This document shows positions 1 through 7,548 of a stretch of DNA of 64,000 nt, piece after piece. The stretch comes from UBA7985 sp038141425 (lineage in GTDB: Bacteria; Pseudomonadota; Alphaproteobacteria; UBA7985). Positions within the stretch are counted from its first letter, which is position 1. Each line of letters begins with the position of its first letter. Made by a program: the position numbers and the translations under genes. The stretch spans positions 1 to 64,000 of the forward strand of contig JAYQIC010000005.1 of assembly GCA_038141425.1 (NCBI GenBank). The letters run 5' to 3'. The notes beneath the pieces were generated by a model. It did no database searches. It had not been told where the DNA came from and saw nothing but the letters and a program-made list of their open reading frames with translations.

Positions 1-976
1 ACCGCAACGAATAGACTTCGTCGCTGAACACCAGCAGCAGATCAGTGCAGACCCCGGCGGTGTTGGTCACCAACCACGGCGCGTTGGGGTTGGTGAGCAG
101 GTTCACCACCTGGCCCGCCCTCAGTTCCCGGTCAAACTGACGCTGGCCCTCGAAATCAATCCAGTAGACCTCCCGCACCGACCCGGACTCGTTCACCAGC
201 GCAAAGTTGACCCGTCCGGTGTTGGTGTTCGCGCGGGCGTAGGGTTCAGCGCTGCAGGGCAGGGGTACAATACCCGGTTCTGCCGGGTCTGAATTCTGAA
301 CCGGGGGATCTTCGGGTTCAGGGGTGGGTTCTGCTTCTGCATCGTTTTGGGCGTCACTCAATTGCCCGAGGATATTGAACACATCCAGCAGGGACACGCT
401 GCCGCTTTGTCCACCGCCGGCGCCCGGTGTGACGCCAGCCTGCCCACCGCCGCCGCCGAGGACGCCGTTCATACAGAAGTCGGTCATGACCTCAGCCGCA
501 TCCGACCCACCGCCGGCACCGGTCCTGACGTTCATGGGGCCTGCTGCCTCCACGTTGATGGTGAGTTCGAGGAAGCGCGTGAAGAGGCGGAAGAAATTGC
601 TGATCTTGGCCGGGCCTACGGTGAATTGATAGTTGCCCCGCGTATTGAGGCGCGCCGTTGACCGGTAGTAGTTGCCGCCGTTCCTGATTTCGATCGTTGT
701 CTGCCGCGGCAACCCGCCAGCATTCACAACGACGGTGACCTGCCCGCTGCCCGCAAGGCACGAGAACACAACGATCCCTGAATTCAGCCGGAATTCACCA
801 AAATTCCCGTTGATCTGATACTCCCAGTACGGGTCGGCAAAGGCCTGACTCATGGCTTGCTTGGCCGGGGACAGCAGAAACAGGGCAATCACCAGAGCCA
901 AAAGGGTTCTCAAGCTCGCAAACACTGGCCACATCACACGCATCCCTTTGAACTGACGTTTCAGGCATGAATTCAT
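1..976 (-). CDS. Secreted protein with C-terminal VHL beta-like domain (3' end cut by window)
   Basis: The frame is open from an ATG at 976 to the window edge, so about 325 residues are visible and the end is missing. Residues 1-45 form a basic N-terminus, a hydrophobic core (LLALVIALFLL) and an AMSQA end, which fits a Sec signal peptide. A beta-rich region follows, then a Gly-rich stretch near 165-190 and an acidic Pro/Glu linker near 220. The last 75 or so visible residues (FALVNESG, VYWIDFEGQ, then NAPWLVTN and a Cys) resemble the von Hippel-Lindau beta domain pattern of N-x-S, W-x-x-F-x-G and a later W-L. Bacterial VHL-box proteins exist but are poorly characterised. An alternative ATG at 943 leaves a shorter leader. 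The gene and its export are well supported. The VHL assignment is from motif memory. Confidence 0.72.
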   Translation of the reverse strand, partial: MNSCLKRQFKGMRVMWPVFASLRTLLALVIALFLLSPAKQAMSQAFADPYWEYQINGNFGEFRLNSGIVVFSCLAGSGQVTVVVNAGGLPRQTTIEIRNGGNYYRSTARLNTRGNYQFTVGPAKISNFFRLFTRFLELTINVEAAGPMNVRTGAGGGSDAAEVMTDFCMNGVLGGGGGQAGVTPGAGGGQSGSVSLLDVFNILGQLSDAQNDAEAEPTPEPEDPPVQNSDPAEPGIVPLPCSAEPYARANTNTGRVNFALVNESGSVREVYWIDFEGQRQFDRELRAGQVVNLLTNPNAPWLVTNTAGVCTDLLLVFSDEVYSLR

Positions 977-1105
977 CACGGTATCCGATGAAAAAAGAAT
1001 AAACGAAATCAGCTGTTTGATAAGACGAAATTCACGTTATCGCTCAGGGGCAGGGGGCGGACGTGATTTTTAGGCGGCCTGCGCCTGATCCAGGGCGATG
1101 AAAAG

Positions 1106-2494
1106 CTAGTGTGCCCGGATAACCCCGGCCCGGAATTCGGGGTGGTTGATCACGGCAAGGATTTCCGTGTCCGCCCGCGCCGTGTCATCGGGCCATCCTG
1201 CCTTGAACAGTGGATGGCCGAGCAGGCCTTCCACAACCTGTTCCCGCAAGCGCTCGAGCCGCAGGACCGCCGAGTACGGCTGGGTATTGAAGGCAACGGC
1301 TTCGTAGACCGGTTGGAACCACCAGGGCGCGAGCTGATACAGCCGGTCCGAAATCTGCTCCCGCAGGGGATCGAGCGGGTCGGGTCGGTGATTGATGTGG
1401 GCGTAGTTGTCGAGGCTCAGCTGGTCGACCGCGTCGGCGTCCGGGCGTCGGGTTCGATCAAAGGTCTGAATCGCCTCCGGCCAGCGATGGTTGCTGTCCG
1501 CCAGAACCTGAGAGAACAGCTGCACATCTTCCAGCCCGCTGTTCATACCCTGCCCGAGAAAGGGAACCACGGCGTGCGCAGCATCGCCCAGCATGAGCAC
1601 GCGACCGGACCAGGTCCACGGATTGCACTTCACCCGGCACAAACCACTGACCGGATTATCCCTGACCTGAGGCCAGAGCTGCTCGGCAACCGGGCTGAGC
1701 GAGGGAAAATGCGTTCTGGTGAAGTGCAGAAAATCTGCTTCGCTGACCAGACTGTCGAAGGACGGAAAGCCGGTGCGAGACAGGAACAGCGATCCGGTGA
1801 AGGAGCCGTCGCGGTTGGGAAAAGCACCGAAGAAACAGCTGTTCTGGGTCCAGACCTGGAACCGGTCGGCCTGCAGCCCGAGAGACAGCGCCGCTGCCTT
1901 GCTGATCCCGACCTCCTTGTAGCCCAAATCCAGCCAGTCGTGGCTCAAGGTGAGCGATTTGTCGGCGGCAGCCAGCTGGCTGCGCAGGCGGGAGAAGGCG
2001 CCATCGGTGATCAGGATCCGCTCGCTTTGCAGGTGGAAGGCTGCGCCGCTGCCATCCTGCCCGCTCACCGCCCCGGTGTCCGGGTCTACGTGCTCCACCT
2101 GACTGTTCCACTGGATATCAATACCCCGACCAGCCGCCAGAGCGCAGTCGACCAGTTCTTTATGCAGGGCGCCCCGTTCGATGCAGTGAATGGCTGCGCC
2201 GTCGCGGGCGTAGTGGCTGAGCTGCACAGCACCGTCGTGACCGTGGAACTGGCGGCCGACCAGCGGCAAACCCAGCGCAAGGACCGACTCAAGGATGCCA
2301 AGCTGGTGCAGGCAGCGCTTGCCGCGCGCTGACAGGACCAGATGCACTGATCGCCCCCTGGCCCGGACGTGCTCAAGCGGATTGGGGCCACGCTCCAGCA
2401 CCCTGGGCTGGTATCCCTGCCGGGCGAGCTCGATCGCGGCGGCCAGCCCGACAAGGCCACCGCCAATGATGGTCAGCTCCCTGCGCTGGCTCAT
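1106..2494 (-). CDS. FAD-dependent monooxygenase, kynurenine 3-monooxygenase-like
   Basis: This is a 462-residue group A flavoprotein hydroxylase. The N-terminal Rossmann motif GGGLVGLAAAIELA binds the ADP part of FAD. A GRSVHLVLSARG segment is close to the GRSINLALS pattern of kynurenine 3-monooxygenases. The second FAD motif is near residue 305 (LGDAAHAVVPFLGQGMN), followed by a Gly-Leu-Glu-Asp helix as in that family. The enzyme would use NAD(P)H and O2 to hydroxylate an aromatic substrate. No other kynurenine-pathway gene is nearby, so the substrate may differ. It overlaps the upstream luciferase-like gene by 4 bases (ATGA), which suggests translational coupling in one operon. The family call is firm and the substrate is an inference. 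Confidence 0.85.
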   Translation of the reverse strand: MSQRRELTIIGGGLVGLAAAIELARQGYQPRVLERGPNPLEHVRARGRSVHLVLSARGKRCLHQLGILESVLALGLPLVGRQFHGHDGAVQLSHYARDGAAIHCIERGALHKELVDCALAAGRGIDIQWNSQVEHVDPDTGAVSGQDGSGAAFHLQSERILITDGAFSRLRSQLAAADKSLTLSHDWLDLGYKEVGISKAAALSLGLQADRFQVWTQNSCFFGAFPNRDGSFTGSLFLSRTGFPSFDSLVSEADFLHFTRTHFPSLSPVAEQLWPQVRDNPVSGLCRVKCNPWTWSGRVLMLGDAAHAVVPFLGQGMNSGLEDVQLFSQVLADSNHRWPEAIQTFDRTRRPDADAVDQLSLDNYAHINHRPDPLDPLREQISDRLYQLAPWWFQPVYEAVAFNTQPYSAVLRLERLREQVVEGLLGHPLFKAGWPDDTARADTEILAVINHPEFRAGVIRAH

Positions 2495-3726
2495 TGCTCT
2501 CCAGCCTCCAGCAGTGGCACCACGTGCTCGACAAAATCGGTCATCATCCGCTCGACCTCATCGGTCTTGTGGTTGTTGAAGTCGAACCACAGCATCAGAC
2601 GGTCGTCCGGGTCGTAGCGTTCGCGGATTTGCCGGGCGACATCCGAAGGGCAGCCAAAGATGCAGTTGGACATGCCGTCCCGGAGCTTGGCCGGATTAAC
2701 GGTGCCTTCCATCGCGCGCTGCCACGCCGACATGGCGTCGAGGGCGGCGGCCTCAGCCTTCTTGCGCCGCGCCGCGTCTGACTTTCGTGCGTCGGCGTTG
2801 ACAAAAACCAGCACCGTGCGCGGCATGCTGTTCCGCCGCCACGTACCGCCGGCCAGGTGGTAGACCTCGCGCATCATCTCATGGGTTGTGGTGATGACCT
2901 GCTCCGGGGTGTTGGACAGGTTGAACACCTTGCACGGCATAATGCTATTGGCGACCCGCAGCACGGCGGGGTCGGTCGTGCCGGCGTAGAGGTCGAGTGT
3001 CGCCAGGTCGACGTCGCAGGGGATCAGTTGCAGGTGATCGAAGTTCCACCAGTGATCGAGCGTGACGGCAGAACCCGCTTGCCCGGTCAGGTCGAGGAAG
3101 TGCTGCCACGTCCCGACGTCTGGCAGATCGGCCCCGGTCAGCGTCTGCGCCGACAGATCGGATGAGGCCAGGGCTTCGCCCTTGAGCAGCCGGAGGAAAA
3201 GCTCCGTTGCTTCGATGAAGGCGCGGCGCTTGACCACGGGCCAGACCAGACGCTCAGCCTCGGTGCGCGGCGCGATCCCATGGGCCTCGAGCACAAAGTC
3301 AAAACGGCCGGTGCCAAAGCCAAAGTTCAGCCGCCTGTGCTTCCATGGACCCAATGCCTTGAGCGTCAGGAAGGTCCTGAGCGCCTCTGCCTGAACAATC
3401 GGGCCGCCGTTGGTAAAGATCGACTGAATGGCGGAGCCGACCCCGATCCGCGACGTTGCGGCATAGAGCGCCGTCGCCAGCTGCACGATGTCTGTGTTCA
3501 AACAGACTTCGCCCCGAAAGTGAGGCAGGGTCGGTGCATCGGCCGTACGCTGGTGCTCGGCCAGTGAAAAGTGCGCGCCGCCGACCCACGCGGTCTCGAA
3601 CCCCAGCGTGTCAGCCAGCCGAACCTGCGAAAGTAGATTGTCCCACATCTGCGCTTCGGAGGGCAGGTGCCCCTGAACGCTGATCTGCGAAAAGCCAAAG
3701 AATATGTCGTACCGCCCGGGCCGCAC
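2491..3726 (-). CDS. LLM-class flavin-dependent monooxygenase (luciferase-like)
   Basis: About 411 residues in the bacterial luciferase-like TIM-barrel family. It opens with a beta strand typical of the family (YDIFFGFSQISV), then WDNLLSQVRLADTLGFETAWVG, an AEHQ-type substrate-pocket segment and SRIGVGSAI. Members use reduced flavin and O2 to oxidise small organic molecules. I chose the GTG at 3726, one base after the TAA of the upstream gene, because homology begins there. An ATG at 3771 also works but would add 15 unrelated residues inside the neighbour. It overlaps the downstream flavoprotein by 4 bases. It needs a flavin reductase, and none is encoded in the cluster. The substrate is unknown. 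Confidence 0.85.
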   Translation of the reverse strand: MRPGRYDIFFGFSQISVQGHLPSEAQMWDNLLSQVRLADTLGFETAWVGGAHFSLAEHQRTADAPTLPHFRGEVCLNTDIVQLATALYAATSRIGVGSAIQSIFTNGGPIVQAEALRTFLTLKALGPWKHRRLNFGFGTGRFDFVLEAHGIAPRTEAERLVWPVVKRRAFIEATELFLRLLKGEALASSDLSAQTLTGADLPDVGTWQHFLDLTGQAGSAVTLDHWWNFDHLQLIPCDVDLATLDLYAGTTDPAVLRVANSIMPCKVFNLSNTPEQVITTTHEMMREVYHLAGGTWRRNSMPRTVLVFVNADARKSDAARRKKAEAAALDAMSAWQRAMEGTVNPAKLRDGMSNCIFGCPSDVARQIRERYDPDDRLMLWFDFNNHKTDEVERMMTDFVEHVVPLLEAGEQ

Positions 3727-3727
3727 T

Positions 3728-4201
3728 TTACGACACCGCTGCGGTCGGTGAAGGACCCGCTGAGCGGCCATCGATCAGATGGCGCATGCGACCGACCTGC
3801 TGCTGGAGCACGTTCAGCATTAGACGCAGCAGCGCGGCGTTTCCGGCTGCCAGCATGGCGTCGAAACTGTCCGGATCGAGCCTGAGCAGGATGCTTGGCT
3901 CCTGCGGGACAAGGGTGGCGGATCGCGGCTCGGCGTCCAACAACGACATTTCACCGAACATCTCACCCGGTTCGATGATCCCGATGGCCTCGCCGGCTTT
4001 GACGACCTGCAGCCGCCCTGAATAGAGAATGAAGGCGGCGCGCCCGCTGTCGCCCTCCTCAATCAGGACCTCGTCTTCGGCTGCGTGAATGGGGAGCAGG
4101 ATGAAGGCAATTTCTCCAAGAGCCTGACCGTTCAAACCACGGCAGAGATCAATGTGCTTGAGAAACGCGAGTACAGCGTTGACGTCAGGCAAAGCAGGCA
4201 T
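3728..4201 (-). CDS. Single-domain cyclic-nucleotide-binding protein
   Basis: A 157-residue protein made almost entirely of one Crp/PKA-type cyclic-nucleotide-binding fold. A beta-roll carries GEMFGEMSLLDAEPRSATLV, equivalent to the phosphate-binding cassette (Gly-Glu ... Arg-Ser-Ala), preceded by LIEEGDSGRAAFILYSG. There is no helix-turn-helix after it, only a short tail, so it is not a Crp-type repressor or activator by itself. It sits between two oxidative enzymes, 24 bases after the haloperoxidase-like gene and 1 base before the luciferase-like gene. It may be a regulatory subunit that senses cAMP or cGMP, but its partner is not known. The fold call is strong and the role is inference. 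Confidence 0.88.
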   Translation of the reverse strand: MPALPDVNAVLAFLKHIDLCRGLNGQALGEIAFILLPIHAAEDEVLIEEGDSGRAAFILYSGRLQVVKAGEAIGIIEPGEMFGEMSLLDAEPRSATLVPQEPSILLRLDPDSFDAMLAAGNAALLRLMLNVLQQQVGRMRHLIDGRSAGPSPTAAVS

Positions 4202-4225
4202 CGCAAACCCTCCCGGGGATCGCCG

Positions 4226-5712
4226 CTAGCGGTCAGGGGCCAGTGACGGCCCCCGGACTGGCGCCGTCCCGTCGGTCAGCGCTTCGATGTAGTCCGCGGC
4301 CAGATCGCCGAAGACCGAGCACCGGGCCTGGCTTTCTTCGATGGCCGAGCGGAAATGCACGCCACCCCAGAGGCGGCTCAACCCGCAGATGTCACTGAAC
4401 TCGGTCCAGGTGGCAAAGGTCATCTCGAAGTCTGCTGCCGGGGTCTGGCCCGGTTCGATCCGCGAGCTGCCCGCGGCAAAGGGGACGACGTAGTTCATCT
4501 CGTCACTGCCCAGCAGGCGGCGGGCCGACTGGCTGTGCGCGGCGCAGAAGCACGCGGTGGCCGAGGGGTATTCGGGGTGATCAGCGGCGGGCATATAACT
4601 GGCCCATTCGCTGGCCGGGATTTCAACCGTGCCGCGCCCCGGGCCGCCCCAGGCCGTGACCGTTGCATCACCGTAGAGATGTCGGATGGCGCTGAACGGG
4701 CGGACGGCGTCGTGCTTCGCCTTTTCCTGCCAGACCACGATCCCCGCGTCGAAGGCGGCCATGTTGGTGGCAAAGTCCAGCGCCACGAAGTCAAACATCG
4801 ACAGGCCCCGGCGCATCCCGGCATCGACGGCGGAAAAGCCAAGGCTGACGATCTTGTTGTCGAAGTATTCCGCCATCGTTTTCTGCGGGTCGGTCAGGTT
4901 GGCCGACACGGCCAGCACTTCGTCAGCCTGCGCCCGGTAGTCGCTGAGGTTGGCAACATTGCTGGCGCTGGGGGCGGGGAAGGGGAACTGCTCGGGGTCA
5001 AAGCCGGCCAGTGGTTCGATGGTGCCGTACTGCGGCGTCACGAACACCTGGCTGCGGTAGAGGCCGCCGCCCTTGCGCTGGATGTCGGGCTGCCAGCGCG
5101 AGGGGTCGTTCAGGACGTAGGGGCTGTTGACCGGGCTGTAACCGGTGGTGTCGGCGTAAGGGGTCGGGTTCGCGGTCCGGCCGCCGGCGAGCCCGAGCTG
5201 GTTCATGCCGTCGTGCAGCCGCCCTTCGAGGACGCCCAAGCCTGCCAGATTGCCGATCCCGATCGCTGTGCTGGTATCGGTGGAGGTGTCGTCAGGGTCG
5301 AGACCGACCCCTTCCATCATGGCGCGCAGGTCGGCTTCACGGCCGGGGAACAGGCCCAGCCCAACGCGGTATGTCGCGTAGACCAGCGCGATGTTCATGT
5401 GCCGGTTTGTTGCCCGCTCTTCAGCCGGGCGCCGCCCGAGCCGCGAGTACAGGCCGACAGCGGTCGGGTGATAGGGCGCAACGGCGTCGAACCAGGCGTT
5501 GGTGGTCATGGCCGTCGCCCGCAGTACGAGCGAGGCATCGCCAGCGGTGGGCGAGAGTTCCTCAAAGATCAGCGGTGCGATGGTCTGGATGGCGACCTCG
5601 ACCGCGGCGTTGCGGTTGTCAAAGTCGTAGGCCGGTGTCTCGGCCTTAGCTGCTGATCCCGATCAGCAGGGATGCCGCCAGAAACCGGTAAGACCCGGAA
5701 GATGCTCAACAT
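4226..5712 (-). CDS. Secreted vanadium-haloperoxidase/PAP2-like protein (leader frameshifted)
   Basis: The intact 427-residue body starts at the internal ATG at 5509. Coding signal continues upstream through an in-frame AKAETPAYDF segment to a leader reading SYRFLAASLLIGISS. Two one-base shifts (near 5694-5696 and 5646-5652) separate these from an ATG at 5712, which has a GAGGA Shine-Dalgarno six bases before it. The true start is therefore probably 5712, with a signal peptide. Numbered from 5509, the oxyanion site of the haloperoxidase/acid-phosphatase superfamily is present: K263, R270-P271, S316, and S378-R379 with H385 (SR-x5-H). The usual PSGH motif reads PSAT, so the catalytic His is Thr318. 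It may be a haloperoxidase homologue with changed chemistry, or a non-catalytic relative. Confidence 0.8.
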
Positions 5713-5848
5713 GCTCAGTCCTCACACGCTCAAAACATTTGGCATATGTTAAAGTAACTGATGCCACTGTTTCCAGTGCCTTTGGCCTTCAATGAGCAAT
5801 GAACGGCGCCCCGCCTTCGATGACAGGACGCCGCTGGATCGGGGCTGC

Positions 5849-6355
5849 TTAGTTGGCAGCTGGCGGCAGAATTACTGCGTCGATGACATGGATCACGCCG
5901 TTGGAGGTCTCGATGTCAGCGGTGATGACCTTGGCGCCACCAACCATGACACTGCCCATGGTCGCATCGATCGCGACGGGGATTCCGGCTGCGGTGGCAG
6001 CTTCGAGCTTCTGGCCAAGAATGTCGGTGGACATCACTTTTCCCGGGACCACGTGGTAGGTCAGGATCGAGGTCAGGGTCGCCAGACCGTCTTCAGCCAG
6101 CAGGGCTTCGAGGGTGCCTTCAGGCAGGGCAGCGAAGGCCTCATCCGAAGGTGCGAATACGGTGAAGGGACCGTCAGACTTGAGCGTCTCAACCAGGCCA
6201 GCAGCCTGTACAGCGGCGACCAGAGTGTTGAAAGCACCAGCTTCGACGGCGGTGTCGACGATGTCGGCTTTCATGTCTCCAGCGCTGGCGACGGTGGCAG
6301 GGACGATGGTGAAGGCAGCCAGGGTCAAGGCCGCGGTGGCGAAGAGTTTTTTCAT
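5849..6355 (-). CDS. Secreted fasciclin (FAS1) domain protein
   Basis: 168 residues: a clean Sec signal peptide (MKKLFATAALTLAAF to VASAG, cleaved near residue 26), then one FAS1 domain covering the rest. The two hallmark FAS1 blocks are visible: PFTVFAPSDEAFAALP (H1) and NGVIHVIDAVILPP (H2), with a YHVVPG motif between. Single-domain bacterial FAS1 proteins are periplasmic or surface adhesion and matrix proteins with no enzymatic activity. The gene lies 136 bases upstream of the haloperoxidase-like start on the same strand, so it may or may not share that transcript. The length is normal for the MPB70-like class. Confidence 0.95.
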   Translation of the reverse strand: MKKLFATAALTLAAFTIVPATVASAGDMKADIVDTAVEAGAFNTLVAAVQAAGLVETLKSDGPFTVFAPSDEAFAALPEGTLEALLAEDGLATLTSILTYHVVPGKVMSTDILGQKLEAATAAGIPVAIDATMGSVMVGGAKVITADIETSNGVIHVIDAVILPPAAN

Positions 6356-6547
6356 GGTTCTTTTGTCTCCATTGGTCGTTGTTTGGTTACGGCGCTGACG
6401 CTGAGGTGCGGCACCTGGGAGACAAACTGGGCGGAAAATCTGCCTGAACAGTGCGACAATCTGGTCATACCAATCACGGCTGCGCGAGGGCTTTGTGAGC
6501 GTTCTGAGCCGGTATCGAAGGCCTCGATCAGCCGCGCCGGAGGCCGG

Positions 6548-6931
6548 TCAGCGGTCAAACACCAGCCATTTCATCACCCAGAAATTCACCAGCACAGTGA
6601 TCACGGAAGCGGTGATCTGCGACGGCCAGACCCATAGGCCGACCTGCTCGTTGAGCAGAAACATGCAGGTGGTGTTGACGCAAAAACCGAAGGCAACGGC
6701 GCCGTAGAAGCGCAGGATGGTCGAGCCATGCCGGTGCTGACTGCGGAAAGAATAGATGTAGTTGAGGATGTAGTTGCCCACTGACCCGGCCAGATATCCC
6801 AGCGCAGAAGCGAGGGTGGGATAGAGGTCCAGCATCCCGATCAGCAGGCCGAAGACGGTATATTGACCGCAGAACGACGCGAGCGCGACGAGCACGTATC
6901 GGATGAACTGGGTTCGTGTTTCTGACGCCAA
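6548..6931 (-). CDS. GtrA family membrane protein
   Basis: 127 residues with four predicted membrane helices and the GtrA/DPMS signature layout: an N-terminal FIRYVLVALASF, then GYLAGSVGNYILNYIYSFRS and a final FWVMKWLVF. GtrA-like proteins help move or anchor polyprenyl-linked sugars for cell-surface polysaccharide modification. Usually a glycosyltransferase sits next to them, but none is seen here, so the partner must be elsewhere. The stretch 6356-6547 between this gene and the fasciclin gene holds nothing I can support. Confidence 0.88.
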   Translation of the reverse strand: MASETRTQFIRYVLVALASFCGQYTVFGLLIGMLDLYPTLASALGYLAGSVGNYILNYIYSFRSQHRHGSTILRFYGAVAFGFCVNTTCMFLLNEQVGLWVWPSQITASVITVLVNFWVMKWLVFDR

Positions 6932-7037
6932 AACTGATCCTAAGCCTGCCGTTGAAGTTCATTATGCTTTGCTAATTTAATGGCAAAACACTAGAATTCT
7001 CGTCGCGTAATGTTCGAGCTATCAAGTTTATGATTTT

Positions 7038-7466
7038 TTGTCCCGGGAGTGGAACTTGGTTTCTAACTTTGGCAACATCCTCAATCTCATCATTTTTCTG
7101 GTTCTGACCGTGGGTTGGGCCTTCTATGCCTTCCAGATGATCTTCGGCACGCGGGCCTTCTTCGACCGCTTCAACATGAACCACTCCGCCCTGATCATGG
7201 GGCGCTTCGTTGGCTCCTTCGCGGCGGGCGCGGTGATCCTGCACCTGGGCATCCTGTTCAACGGGGCGACCGGGGCGTGGTTTCTGTTCACCTACTTCCT
7301 GACGCAGGGCGTGATCGCGGCTCTGCTCAGCCTGTGGTCGATCCAGTCCAAGGACGGCGTCGATGAAGGGGTGAAGTACACCTTCGAGCCGGTGGTCGCT
7401 CCGCTGGTGTTCTGTGCGGGCTATGCCTTCCTGCTGTGGAGCATGAGCGGCATCCTCTACGCCTAA
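7038..7466 (+). CDS. Small multi-pass membrane protein of unknown function
   Basis: Up to 142 residues with four hydrophobic segments, at about residues 13-35, 53-72, 80-99 and 122-140, joined by short polar loops. I do not recognise the family. The first possible start is the TTG at 7038. A TTG at 7056 is better placed, six bases after a GGGAG Shine-Dalgarno. No ATG lies in frame near here. The gene stands alone, divergent from gtrA and followed by a strong terminator at 7504. The hydrophobicity pattern and codon use support a real gene. No function can be assigned. Confidence 0.75.
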   Translation: MSREWNLVSNFGNILNLIIFLVLTVGWAFYAFQMIFGTRAFFDRFNMNHSALIMGRFVGSFAAGAVILHLGILFNGATGAWFLFTYFLTQGVIAALLSLWSIQSKDGVDEGVKYTFEPVVAPLVFCAGYAFLLWSMSGILYA

Positions 7467-7503
7467 GCAAGGCAGCGCCCGTCAAACGGCGACCCTGTTA
7501 CCA

Positions 7504-7544
7504 CCGCGCCAGCCCTGCCGACCGCAGCGCTGGCGCGGTTTTTT
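7504..7544 (+). terminator. Rho-independent terminator
   Basis: A perfect 10-bp stem (CCGCGCCAGC at 7504-7513 with GCTGGCGCGG at 7529-7538) and a 15-base loop are followed at once by six T residues. It ends the upstream membrane-protein transcript and lies 5 bases beyond the stop of convergent xylA. Confidence 0.9.
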
Positions 7545-7548
7545 GTGC

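Noticed and set aside
1109..2332. 407-residue plus-strand frame over the flavoprotein gene
   Set aside because: Antisense shadow in GC-rich DNA. The minus strand has the clear FAD motifs.
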